A DNA stretch of 64,000 nucleotides from Spirochaetaceae bacterium (GTDB taxonomy: Bacteria; Spirochaetota; Spirochaetia; B11-G9): contig WGCU01000081.1 of NCBI GenBank assembly GCA_015493635.1, forward strand, positions 62,001 through 126,000, in the 5' to 3' direction. Shown here in pieces: positions 19,268 through 27,625 of the stretch. The notes beneath the pieces are model-generated. The model had not been told where the DNA came from. It ran no database searches and saw only the letters and a list, made by a program, of their open reading frames with translations. How positions within the stretch are numbered: the first letter of the stretch is position 1; each line of letters begins with the position of its first letter. Made by a program: the position numbers and the translations under genes.

Positions 19268-20353
19268 TTATTCCACTCTCCTTTTTATCCGTTTTAATTT
19301 CAATGCCGTACATTGTAGAGCTTCTTCAAGAGGTTCAGTTTTTGAACGAAAAAATGTATCGATAAATGTATCATTAAAATTACTTTTAAAATACACGGAA
19401 CATTCCTGTGCTTTCTCCATGAGTAAGCGGTAAAATTTTTCAAAATGAGCCATTTCTTCAAAAAGGGCAACAACCACAGAAGGATTTTCCCGCATAAAAA
19501 AGAGGGAAAGGTGTTCAGAAACACTCTTATAGGCATCCCAGCACCTATGCAGCAGTATACGAAAGTCTTCAAGAAGCGTACAGGAATCAGCACATCTACG
19601 AGGTGACGAATTCCGGCCGGTTGAAAGAACCTGAGCAAGTTTTTCCTCAAGACAGTCAAAAGGAAGAAAACCCTGCGCAGAAGTAATCTCAGTAATAACA
19701 ATACGTGAATCATACGCATGCTGCAGGTAATACATATTTTCGATGCTGCACTGCCTATCGTGTTGATATGAACGGTAAAGAGAGAGTACCGGAAGACGAA
19801 AAGGATCCTTATCTGATAAAGACAAATTTTGTACTATCAGTTTTTTATTCTTTTCAGATACAAGACGGGATAATTCCGCTGTCCGTTTACTGTCTGTATT
19901 GAACATTGCGGGGGGGACTTTCAAACAGACAGTTAGAGAATGTGTTAATAAAGAAAATAAATCATCTATCATCTCTCCGTATAACGCAGTTAAACCGACT
20001 GCGTCATGGACTATCTGCGTGTTATCAGGGAACCCTGGTGCAAAATGACGATAATGTTTTTCCTTAATAATAAAATCATTATTATCAAATACGGAAAGAA
20101 CCGGAATAATCTCTATTCCGAATTGATGTGCTTTCTCATTCAGTTTTTGTACCATGGTTTCCGGATACTCTTTTTCACTTCCAAAATGAAAATCTTCAGA
20201 CCACGGGAAATATTCTCCGAAATCTATAAATAAATACCTGCTTCCGGCATTCTTCATCACAGAAAGAAGCTGGAAAAAACAACTAGTACGGTATGGTGAT
20301 GATGAGACATCAATATAGACCCCTTGTATCTCATCAGACAGTATATTCATCAT
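19268..20353 (-). CDS. Putative GH20-like TIM-barrel protein
   Basis: 361 residues, cytoplasmic (no signal peptide). The N-terminal 110 residues resemble the barrel start of family 20 glycoside hydrolases: an IQGVYIDVSSSPYR strand, a YLFIDFGEYFPW segment, then YPETMVQKLNEKAHQFGIEI followed by IPVLSV, matching the family's 'search the path then go to the elders' layout. I cannot see the paired Asp-Glu catalytic motif, and the C-terminal 130 residues are helical and unlike the family. It may be a non-catalytic or divergent sugar-binding protein. Three bases separate it from the thiamine pyrophosphokinase gene. Confidence 0.55.
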   Translation of the reverse strand: MMNILSDEIQGVYIDVSSSPYRTSCFFQLLSVMKNAGSRYLFIDFGEYFPWSEDFHFGSEKEYPETMVQKLNEKAHQFGIEIIPVLSVFDNNDFIIKEKHYRHFAPGFPDNTQIVHDAVGLTALYGEMIDDLFSLLTHSLTVCLKVPPAMFNTDSKRTAELSRLVSEKNKKLIVQNLSLSDKDPFRLPVLSLYRSYQHDRQCSIENMYYLQHAYDSRIVITEITSAQGFLPFDCLEEKLAQVLSTGRNSSPRRCADSCTLLEDFRILLHRCWDAYKSVSEHLSLFFMRENPSVVVALFEEMAHFEKFYRLLMEKAQECSVYFKSNFNDTFIDTFFRSKTEPLEEALQCTALKLKRIKRRVE

Positions 20354-20355
20354 AC

Positions 20356-20384
20356 TTGTATTTTATGTTTTTTCTTACTATTAT
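20356..20384 (+). promoter_or_regulatory. Sigma-70 promoter of the DUF1015 gene
   Basis: -35 TTGTAT (20356-20361), 17-base spacer, -10 TATTAT (20379-20384). The predicted transcript starts about 20391 and carries AGGAGG just before the ATG at 20407. The -35 begins three bases from the start codon of the divergent minus-strand gene. Confidence 0.6.
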
Positions 20385-20406
20385 GCGATATAAACAGGAG
20401 GTATTT

Positions 20407-21744
20407 ATGACTGATTTACAGCACAGATTGGAAAAGATTGCGTTAAAGGTACCTGAAATTTACCTTCCATCCCGAAAAGACAAGATGAAAGAATGGGCTG
20501 TTGTCGCATGCGACCAGTATTCTTCTGACAAGGGATACTGGCATGATGTAGAAAAAACCGTTCAGGGCAACCCATCTACATTAAACCTGATTTTTCCTGA
20601 ATGCTATTTAAATGATCCTGATCCTGATGAAAGAATACACACTATTAACAAAACCATGGAAACGTATCTTGAAAAGAAAATCCTTTCAAAAATCGGGCCC
20701 GCATTTTTTCTTGTGGAAAGAAAAACTGCTTCAGGGGCAGTACGTCATGGCCTTATAGCCGCTCTTGATCTAGAAGCGTACGATTACTCAAGAAATTCCA
20801 TAAGTCTGATCCGGGCAACAGAAGGAACTATAGAAGACAGAATCCCTCCGCGGAAAAAAATAAGGGAAGGAGCTCCGCTGGAACTTCCACACATACTCGT
20901 CCTGATAGATGACCCTGATAATACAGTTATCGAACCGCTTATAACAAAAGAGAAAACATTTGAATGTGTCTATGACTTCGAGCTTATGAAAAATGGCGGC
21001 CACATCAGGGGATTTAAAGTCGACGATGAGAGTACCCTCGAATCGATTGTATCCGCTTTCGAAAAACTGGCAGACAAGGATTCCTTTCAGGCTCAATACG
21101 GTGATTCACATGTTCTCCTCTATGCCATGGGTGACGGCAATCACTCGCTGGCAACGGCAAAGGCCGTGTGGGAAGACATCAAAAAGGAAAATACACACTC
21201 AGCGGATATCATGAATCATCCTGCCCGGTGGGCTCTTGTTGAAATTGAAAATATTCATGATTCGGGAATCGTTTTTGAACCAATTCATCGTGTTCTCTTT
21301 AACTGTACATCAGATATGTTTTTTAACGCTCTTGACGCATCCGGATCGTTCATCTACAACAAAATGGATTCTCTTGATGAGGTTATCTCCTCATTAAAAA
21401 AACCAGCACTGACTCAAAAAATCGGTTTTTGTGATAATAATAGTCTCGGAATTATAGAGATTTCAAATCCGGCGGCCACAATTGCCGCGGGTTCCCTGCA
21501 AAAAACTATTGAAATTCTAATTGAACAGGAGAGCAATGTATCTGTCGATTACATACATGGAGATGAAGAAACATACACATTGGGTACTCAGGAAAATAAT
21601 ATAGGATTATTTCTTCCTGCTATTAGTAAAGATACCTTTTTCAGAACCATCGTAACGGACAAGACCTTCCCGCGCAAAACATTTTCAATGGGGGAAGCAG
21701 ATGAGAAACGGTTCTATATAGAATGCAGGAAAATTATTCCGTAA
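20407..21744 (+). CDS. DUF1015-family protein
   Basis: 445 residues starting MTDLQHRLEKIALKVPEIYL; the ATG has a perfect AGGAGG five bases upstream, so I reject the longer frame. DUF1015 features are present: the early Pro/Ala-rich start with CDQYSS, VERKTASGAVRHGLIA, LPHILVLIDDP, and the conserved GDGNHSLATAKAVW. DUF1015 proteins are widespread in bacteria and have been suggested to be SerK-like kinases in archaea; the function here is unknown. Monocistronic on the plus strand. The 3' end overlaps the Sua5-type gene by 11 bp. Confidence 0.9.
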   Translation: MTDLQHRLEKIALKVPEIYLPSRKDKMKEWAVVACDQYSSDKGYWHDVEKTVQGNPSTLNLIFPECYLNDPDPDERIHTINKTMETYLEKKILSKIGPAFFLVERKTASGAVRHGLIAALDLEAYDYSRNSISLIRATEGTIEDRIPPRKKIREGAPLELPHILVLIDDPDNTVIEPLITKEKTFECVYDFELMKNGGHIRGFKVDDESTLESIVSAFEKLADKDSFQAQYGDSHVLLYAMGDGNHSLATAKAVWEDIKKENTHSADIMNHPARWALVEIENIHDSGIVFEPIHRVLFNCTSDMFFNALDASGSFIYNKMDSLDEVISSLKKPALTQKIGFCDNNSLGIIEISNPAATIAAGSLQKTIEILIEQESNVSVDYIHGDEETYTLGTQENNIGLFLPAISKDTFFRTIVTDKTFPRKTFSMGEADEKRFYIECRKIIP

Positions 21745-22300
21745 GGTATGCATCAGGAACAGAACAAGCTCCTGACCTGATTATTTTATAGGGGCGGGAT
21801 GTAATATCAATAATTGTGGAAGGTTTACGGTTAGGAAGATCTCCCGCATCTATAAATGCGTCAGCTTCACTGCCGAACTCGTTTATAATATCACTTGATC
21901 TGAAAAGAATTGCTTCTCCGCTCCGGTTAACACTTGTGGAATACAGCGGCTTTCCGATGGATTCGAGAAGATCAACAAGAAATGGATCCTCAGGGACCCT
22001 GACAGCTGTTGTTGCTCCCCCCCGGCTCTGAACAATAAAGGTTAATTTGCCCGGACACAAAGAGGCAAGAGACGGTTCTATGGATTTTGAAGAAAAATCA
22101 GAAAGCCAATCTGAAAGAATGAGTTGGAGGAAACCTTTCTTCTGGCTCCTCTTTTTAATTCTGTTTAATTTTTCAGCAGTGTCCGGAGCAATGCCGACAA
22201 AGCCGTAAATTGTATCACAAGGCATAATAACAATACCGCCATGGGATAAGATTTCAACAATTTCAAACTTCTGAATATTTTTGTCTGAGAGGATAAACAT
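21734..22300 (-). CDS. L-threonylcarbamoyladenylate synthase (Sua5/YrdC/TsaC type)
   Basis: 188 residues of the YrdC fold: GGIVIMPCDTIYGFVG (the conserved PTDTxYG variant), RIKKRSQKKGFLQLILSD with the Lys/Arg substrate loop, PGKLTFIV, TTAVRVPEDPF, and STSVNRSGE with the SxN motif. It makes threonylcarbamoyl-AMP for the t6A37 modification of ANN-decoding tRNAs. This is the short form without the Sua5 C-terminal domain. The start overlaps the FtsB-like gene by 38 bp, an unusually long overlap; a later start would remove part of strand 1, so I keep it. Confidence 0.92.
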   Translation of the reverse strand: MFILSDKNIQKFEIVEILSHGGIVIMPCDTIYGFVGIAPDTAEKLNRIKKRSQKKGFLQLILSDWLSDFSSKSIEPSLASLCPGKLTFIVQSRGGATTAVRVPEDPFLVDLLESIGKPLYSTSVNRSGEAILFRSSDIINEFGSEADAFIDAGDLPNRKPSTIIDITSRPYKIIRSGACSVPDAYLTE

Positions 22301-22724
22301 TCTTTTTCCTTTCGAGCATCATGAGGAGAAGGAAAACAAGGAGTCCGGAAGTGAGGGAAAAATACCGGATAAAGAGTATGCTCGTATGCCTTTCATTAAA
22401 TCCTTTATAAAGACTGCCCAAAGGGAAAACTTTCTTTTGAGGTTTATACCCGTCAAAATAGATCACTCCCTCATACTCAGAATAAAAACCTAAGGTACGT
22501 GCTTCAAGAGCTATCGCTTCGGGATTATCCTGCAGACTTTGAACTTCCGCTTCCAGCCTTTTGTTTATTTTTTCCATTTGGGCAGTATTGTTTTCGATCT
22601 TAAGAAGATAGTGCTTTAACCTCTGGGTTTCAGCATACCCATCAGGTCCAAAAAAGAACGAAAACCAGGTAAATATAATAAAAGATACGTATACACTGAT
22701 GATAGTATTAAACCAGAGCTTCAT
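22263..22724 (-). CDS. FtsB/DivIC-like septum formation initiator with two membrane spans
   Basis: 153 residues. The N-terminal membrane span (about 5-26) is followed by a GPDGYAE motif, a coiled coil (LLKIENNTAQMEKINKRLEA), and the EAIALEARTLGFYSEYEGVI segment typical of the FtsB/DivIC end domain. These proteins form the FtsQLB-type divisome complex. Unlike ordinary FtsB, there is a second hydrophobic segment at about 112-135 (FIRYFSLTSGLLVFLLLMML) and a basic tail. It is upstream of and overlaps the tsaC-like gene by 38 bp. The DivIC-family call is good; the C-terminal span is odd. Confidence 0.8.
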   Translation of the reverse strand: MKLWFNTIISVYVSFIIFTWFSFFFGPDGYAETQRLKHYLLKIENNTAQMEKINKRLEAEVQSLQDNPEAIALEARTLGFYSEYEGVIYFDGYKPQKKVFPLGSLYKGFNERHTSILFIRYFSLTSGLLVFLLLMMLERKKNVYPLRQKYSEV

Positions 22725-22891
22725 ATTTTTCTATTACGGAATATTTCCCCTTAATCTTAAGCATAGATAAGATCTTAAATAATTATTTTTAAAGTTTTTG
22801 ATTGTTATTTTTATATAATTCTGATACCTTATACATGAGCGGTTTGATACTGATAAAATCTTTCATACTTTAATATTATCTGCCGATAGTG

Positions 22892-22897
22892 TAAAAT
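22892..22897 (+). promoter_or_regulatory. Possible -10 element before the acidic-protein operon
   Basis: TAAAAT at 22892-22897 lies about 20 bases before AGGAG and the ATG at 22925. The best -35 match at proper distance (TTTAAT, 17-base spacer) is weak. The 200-bp divergent gap 22725-22924 is AT-rich and holds no other clear feature. Confidence 0.3.
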
Positions 22898-22924
22898 GTG
22901 AGAACTAAATATCAGGAGTAGATA

Positions 22925-25159
22925 ATGGTATCTAAAAATTCGGATAAAAAAGAGAAATTAGAAGATAAAGAGCTTGAACAGTACGGTGTGTGGGTTAAGG
23001 CAGGCCCCGAAGAGATTGAAACTGAAGACAGTTCAAGTGATTTTGCTCTCTCTGATATTGATAATCCCGCTCACAAACACGCTATAACGGATGAAGAAGA
23101 GAAACTCCTTAGTGACCTTGAAGATAATGATAATGAAGTGAATAGCCTTGATGACCTCAGCTTTGATGATATAGATACTGAAGATACCACAGAAACGTTT
23201 GATATGCCCCTTGATTTTGAAGACACTCCTCCTGCAACAGAAACAGAAAGTAAGGACGACTCTATAGAAAACGAAAAGGAATCCTCTGAAATGCACGATG
23301 TAGATCTAGATGAATTTGAGCCAGATGAACTGGAACTGGACGACCTTGATGTTGAAGAACTTGATTTGGAAGACATTGAAGATATAGAAGAAGAAATGGA
23401 TCAACCTGAAGAAACCAATGGAACAGTTCCTGATGAGCATGAAGAACAAGAAGATGATGATTTCGACCTTGACCTTGATGAAGATCTACTGGCGATTGAC
23501 CTCGATGAAGATCTTGACAGTCTTGATGTTGATTCGCTTCTTGAAGAAGACAATCTACAAAAAACAACATCTTCAATCAGCACTGATGATACCGCAGCTT
23601 CCTCTGATTTCTCAGAAGATGCTATGGAAGAAATTACCCTTGATGATTTTGATCTCGATAATGAAGATGTTATCACAGATATTGAAGAAGGAGAACTGGA
23701 AGAAATCCCGGCCTTTGAAACAGAAGAAGATATAGTATCATCTCTTGATAATGAAAATGAGAAAGAGGATTTCTCCGGTGATTTTGATGAAACTGAAAGT
23801 ATTATTGAGGATCTTACAACGATGGAGAGTGAAGATTCAAATATTCTGGATATCTCACCGGATAATGAAACCATGGAAGAGTCCCGTACTGGAAAAGATG
23901 AATCTGTTGATTCAGCTACAGAAGTTTTAAAGAAAATAGAAGATGAGCTTCTCACTATCAAAAAAGAAATTCTATCAATGAAAGAGGAACTATCTTCTAT
24001 GCGCCCGGCTCAGGAACAACAGCCATCTGGTACAGATCAATCCAAAGAAGCAGATTTTTTCAGTGAAGATGAAGATGAGACAATTGCTCTTACTGGCGAT
24101 GAGCTTGATAATATTCTTAATACAGCAGATATTACGGAAGAACTTTGTGAGGGAACTGAACTGCCCGATGATAAGGTAGAACCTTCTGTGGAAACACTTC
24201 CGAACGAGGAATTACTATCCGTTGATCAAAATGCACTTATTGACCAGCCTGATATTCTTGATGATATATCTATCGATGAAACACAAGAAACCTCAGAAAC
24301 TTTGGATGAAACGCTCGATGCTGTAGAAGAGATCGATTTCCCCGATGAACCTGATCTGGAACTCGACGATTCAAGTCTTGATACCGAGGAAGAAGATGCT
24401 GCTCTGGAACCGGTGGAAATACTCGAAGATATTGATGAAGAGCAGCCCGAAATGGAGCTTTTTTCTGAAGAGCCAGCCCTTGAAATACCTTCATCGGATA
24501 CAGATGCTTCTTTTGAAGAAAGTGCATTTGAAGAGGGAGGAGATGAGGAAATATTTATAGAAGATTTACCAGAACTTGAAGAGATCCCTGACGAAGATAG
24601 TGAATTACTGTTAGAAGATCTTGAAGAATTATCTGAAGAATTACCTGAAAATGATATTGAATCTATTCTTCCTCCTGATGAACCCTCAGAACCTCTCGAA
24701 AGGTCTGTTATTGACATAGAAATACCGGAACTGCAGGAAGAGCATGATAGTGACGTGTTGGAAGATATCACCCTGGAAGATAATTTTATAGAAGCAGAAG
24801 TACCTGAAGCAGAAGTACCTGAAGCAGAAGTACCTGAAGCAGAAACACCTGAAGTAGAAACACCTGAAGTAGAAACACCTGAAGTAGAAACACCTGAAGT
24901 AGAAGTACCTGAAGCAGAAATACCTGAAGCAGAAGTACCTGATACTGAAGTCCCGAATTTTCCTGATAAAGAGGATGAAACTGCTGCTGCAGGTTCTGAA
25001 GAAACAATACCATCTTATCTTCAACCGGAAGTTATCTCAGTTCTTTCATATATGGATCAGCTTCTTGAATCACTTCCAGAAGACAAGATCGAAGAATTTG
25101 CAAATTCGGAGTACTTTGCTGTTTATAAAAAATTATTTGATGAGTTGGGGCTTCATTGA
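22925..25159 (+). CDS. Large acidic repeat protein (spirochaetal, unknown)
   Basis: 744 residues, cytoplasmic by sequence, with an extreme content of Asp and Glu across residues 40-720. The first 35 residues are mixed and look ordered, including the segment LEQYGVWVKAGPEEI. A short coiled coil sits near 335-365 (LKKIEDELLTIKKEILSM), and pentapeptide EAEVP/EVETP repeats lie at about 623-677. The last 50 residues are again ordered and helical (YLQPEVISVLSYMDQLLESL, ending FDELGLH). This arrangement of small ordered ends with a long acidic, probably unstructured middle suggests a scaffold or spacer. It heads a plus-strand run with a GAF/GGDEF-like gene and two DUF115 genes. AGGAG precedes the ATG. 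The Ser-rich frames opposite are shadows. I do not know its function. Confidence 0.8.
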   Translation: MVSKNSDKKEKLEDKELEQYGVWVKAGPEEIETEDSSSDFALSDIDNPAHKHAITDEEEKLLSDLEDNDNEVNSLDDLSFDDIDTEDTTETFDMPLDFEDTPPATETESKDDSIENEKESSEMHDVDLDEFEPDELELDDLDVEELDLEDIEDIEEEMDQPEETNGTVPDEHEEQEDDDFDLDLDEDLLAIDLDEDLDSLDVDSLLEEDNLQKTTSSISTDDTAASSDFSEDAMEEITLDDFDLDNEDVITDIEEGELEEIPAFETEEDIVSSLDNENEKEDFSGDFDETESIIEDLTTMESEDSNILDISPDNETMEESRTGKDESVDSATEVLKKIEDELLTIKKEILSMKEELSSMRPAQEQQPSGTDQSKEADFFSEDEDETIALTGDELDNILNTADITEELCEGTELPDDKVEPSVETLPNEELLSVDQNALIDQPDILDDISIDETQETSETLDETLDAVEEIDFPDEPDLELDDSSLDTEEEDAALEPVEILEDIDEEQPEMELFSEEPALEIPSSDTDASFEESAFEEGGDEEIFIEDLPELEEIPDEDSELLLEDLEELSEELPENDIESILPPDEPSEPLERSVIDIEIPELQEEHDSDVLEDITLEDNFIEAEVPEAEVPEAEVPEAETPEVETPEVETPEVETPEVEVPEAEIPEAEVPDTEVPNFPDKEDETAAAGSEETIPSYLQPEVISVLSYMDQLLESLPEDKIEEFANSEYFAVYKKLFDELGLH
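24791..24955 (+). repeat. Eleven 15-bp tandem repeats in the acidic gene
   Basis: The unit GAAGCAGAAGTACCT (Glu-Ala-Glu-Val-Pro) recurs eleven times in frame, with variants GAAGTAGAAACACCT clustered in the middle and a degenerate last copy. Because the unit is 15 bp, copy changes keep the frame. Near-identity of neighbouring copies points to recent slippage or unequal exchange. Confidence 0.95.
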
Positions 25160-25162
25160 TAG

Positions 25163-26110
25163 ATGGGCCTACTTGATAATGTTTTAGTACAGCAGAACAA
25201 CAAAAAAAAAAGCACCCCACCTCCTTCAAGTTTAAAGGATAAGAGTGTAGATTTTTACTCAGCAGAACAAATGCTTCCAGAGGATACAACATATCCAGAA
25301 GCTGTCCTTGATCTCTTGAACCGTTTTTTTATGATCGATAAAGTACTTATCATGACATATCGTTTCAAAACAGATACATGGATTCCCTTTGCTACATCGG
25401 GGCTGGATATTACATCAGCAAGGAGAATACGTTTTAAAGGTATGGCATATTCTTCATTGTTTCCTCATTCATTTACCATTCTAGAGGATCCTGCTCAGCT
25501 TTCTCTTTTTAAGCCATTGTTATCCATTAGGGAATTTTCAATGCTCACCAGAATTGAAACCATCTATCCTGAATCAAGTTCTTCACAACCAACGACATCT
25601 CTTATGCTATTTAACAATAGTACCGGTTCTACCTTTAAAAAAGAACTATTGTTTGCTGCAGGAAGAATTGACACAGTACTTGAGAATAATAAAATATCAG
25701 ATGATTCTTCATTTTCCATTTCACTTTTTGTTTCTCAGTATCTTTCAAAAGCCAAAAATAAAAAATTCTATCTTTTCAAACTCGATTGTGAAGAAATCAT
25801 TATGTTTATTCAGGAAACTCTCACTGAAGATTTTGAGAAAAGGCAGCTCATTCAGGATATATTTGATACTATTTATTCAATGGTAAAAATCTCGGGAAGA
25901 CTTCTACAGATTGATACATACACGTCTTTACTTCTGTACTCAAGCACATCCATCAAAAATCCACAGCTTATTATCTCTCAAATTACCAATGCCATTAAAC
26001 ACTATTATAATATTCAAACTGATGTACCATCTATAACAAGCACCTCTCTGATCTATCCAGATGACGGGGAAGATTCGGAAACACTGTTAAGAAAGATGCA
26101 CATTTTATAG
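25163..26110 (+). CDS. GAF-like / degenerate GGDEF-like protein
   Basis: 315 residues, soluble. After a basic, Pro-rich leader, residues about 40-160 look like a GAF-type sensor (EAVLDLLNRFFMIDKVLIMT, WIPFATSGLD). The C-terminal part resembles the end of a diguanylate cyclase domain: TSLIYPDDGEDSETLLRKM matches the usual 'S.G.A.YP.DGED...LLR.AD' segment, but no GG(D/E)EF active-site loop is present and the protein stops where the last helix would begin. So it is probably not a cyclase; it may be a protein partner. It follows the acidic gene by 3 bp and is itself followed by two DUF115 genes. The GAF and GGDEF resemblance is by eye. Confidence 0.65.
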   Translation: MGLLDNVLVQQNNKKKSTPPPSSLKDKSVDFYSAEQMLPEDTTYPEAVLDLLNRFFMIDKVLIMTYRFKTDTWIPFATSGLDITSARRIRFKGMAYSSLFPHSFTILEDPAQLSLFKPLLSIREFSMLTRIETIYPESSSSQPTTSLMLFNNSTGSTFKKELLFAAGRIDTVLENNKISDDSSFSISLFVSQYLSKAKNKKFYLFKLDCEEIIMFIQETLTEDFEKRQLIQDIFDTIYSMVKISGRLLQIDTYTSLLLYSSTSIKNPQLIISQITNAIKHYYNIQTDVPSITSTSLIYPDDGEDSETLLRKMHIL

Positions 26111-26122
26111 AGAAACTGATCT

Positions 26123-27625
26123 GTGAAAAAAAACAGCATTTCAATTCGTTCTACGTATTCTCCGGAAAAGGAAGCAGAACGTTTCATCCTTCAACAGCAT
26201 GTAAAAAAAGGGAAATACCTTTTTATTGTTATTGGAGCTGGACAGGGTTTCCTTGCCCGGACCCTGGCACGTATATACCCAGGGTCACAGATTGTTTCTT
26301 TTTATCTTGATGATGATCTTTTTTATGAAGCAGGCAGCCCCGAAAAAAGCTGGCATCCTGGTTCATCTTTCTCCCTAGCCATGTTTTTAAGTAATGAAAT
26401 AGATGATGTTTTTGTTCCTCTTCTTAATCTGGTGCAGTGGAAACCGTGCAGCAAGGCATACCCTATTTTGTTTAAAACGGTACTGACATCCATACATCAC
26501 TATATAAACGAACGGAACGCATCCATTGTCACGACTGTTAATTTCGGTAAAATATGGATAAGAAATGTATTTTTTAATTTTTTACAGATTGAACATACCG
26601 TAGCCCTTCAAAATGTTGACCAGCCTATCGTTATAACCGCTGCCGGACCAACCCTTGCGGCATCATTACCAGTCCTTTTATCCTACCGCAGTTGTTTTTT
26701 CCTTATGGCTCTCCCTTCCTCTCTTGCGGCACTTCAAAACTCCGGTATTATCCCCGATCTCATTGTCAATACAGATCCAGGCTTCTGGAACAGGTATCAT
26801 TTTATGAGATTACCCTATAAAAACGTTCCCGTTGCAATGCCGTTAACCGGCAGTATAAACAAGGGCAAGAACCCGGTTCTTTTATTGAACCAAAGATCAT
26901 TCCTGGAGGATTCTCTCAGTCAATCATACTCTTCTCCGGTAATTAATCTTCCTCAGCATGGTACAGTTGCGGGAACTGCCCTTTTTCTTGCTGCTGAAAT
27001 AACGTCAGCACCAGTTATTTTCTCAGGTCTTGATCTATCATATACTGACATACATGAACACGTAAAACCACATCCATTTCACACGCTCATGGAAACGAAA
27101 CAAGACCGGCTGACACCTTTCCTTTCATTACTATTCAATCGTAAAGTAGACCAGCTTAATCAAGACCGGGCTTTTCACACGTACGAAGCGTGGTTTAACC
27201 ATACACACTTTAATAGAAATATCTATAGGCTTAACCCGTCATCAATAAAACTCAACTTTTTTAAAAATATTGATAGCGTAACATTTGCCAGAATGGTAAA
27301 CCCTTTTAACCATGATTATCATCATTACTTTACCTCTTTTCATGATAATTTTGAATCCCGAAAAGAACTACTCGATTCAGCTCTGAAAAAGTTTCTCATG
27401 CATTTTTATAGTAAAAGACAGGAAGTTACCGATTTTTATTCACTTGATTCGTTTATTTATTTTCTAAAGAGCGACCCGGTTGTTTATGAATTTCTTGAAT
27501 CAACCGAACTACAAAATATACTAAAAGCTGTTAAAACAATTGCGGGGAATAATATTTTACGGAAGGAGGATATATCGGATATGTTTTTAAGTACCGAAAA
27601 GTATATAGGGAAGTTTCATGCATAA
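26123..27625 (+). CDS. DUF115 motility-accessory-type protein (copy 1)
   Basis: 500 residues with a GTG start. The central domain carries the DUF115/MAF features: ITAAGPTLAASLPVLLSYRS (the GxGPSL nucleotide-sugar loop, here AAGPTL), IIPDLIVNTDPGFWNRYHF (the family D-x-D-like strand) and FSGLDLSYTDIHEH. An N-terminal Rossmann-like strand (FIVIGAGQGFLARTLARIYP) precedes it. MAF proteins transfer nonulosonic acids such as pseudaminic or legionaminic acid to flagellin in other bacteria; here the role in flagellar glycosylation is inference. The 3' end overlaps the next DUF115 gene by 8 bp. The first Gly of the loop is replaced by Ala, unlike the other two copies. Confidence 0.85.
   Translation: MKKNSISIRSTYSPEKEAERFILQQHVKKGKYLFIVIGAGQGFLARTLARIYPGSQIVSFYLDDDLFYEAGSPEKSWHPGSSFSLAMFLSNEIDDVFVPLLNLVQWKPCSKAYPILFKTVLTSIHHYINERNASIVTTVNFGKIWIRNVFFNFLQIEHTVALQNVDQPIVITAAGPTLAASLPVLLSYRSCFFLMALPSSLAALQNSGIIPDLIVNTDPGFWNRYHFMRLPYKNVPVAMPLTGSINKGKNPVLLLNQRSFLEDSLSQSYSSPVINLPQHGTVAGTALFLAAEITSAPVIFSGLDLSYTDIHEHVKPHPFHTLMETKQDRLTPFLSLLFNRKVDQLNQDRAFHTYEAWFNHTHFNRNIYRLNPSSIKLNFFKNIDSVTFARMVNPFNHDYHHYFTSFHDNFESRKELLDSALKKFLMHFYSKRQEVTDFYSLDSFIYFLKSDPVVYEFLESTELQNILKAVKTIAGNNILRKEDISDMFLSTEKYIGKFHA

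Noticed and set aside
22725-22924. Riboswitch or small RNA in the divergent gap
   Set aside because: The 200 bp are AT-rich with no conserved riboswitch core or stable hairpin that I could find.
23071-23961. Long Ser-rich frames on the minus strand opposite the acidic gene
   Set aside because: Antisense of Asp/Glu codons (GAT/GAA read as ATC/TTC, shifted to TCA/TCT) gives Ser-rich shadows with no start signals.
24791-24955. Possible CRISPR array
   Set aside because: The repeats are contiguous 15-bp units without spacers and encode an in-frame pentapeptide.
24686-25013. FRYFCFRY and LLQVFLLQV repeat frames on the minus strand
   Set aside because: Mirror of the 15-bp tandem repeat; not separate genes.
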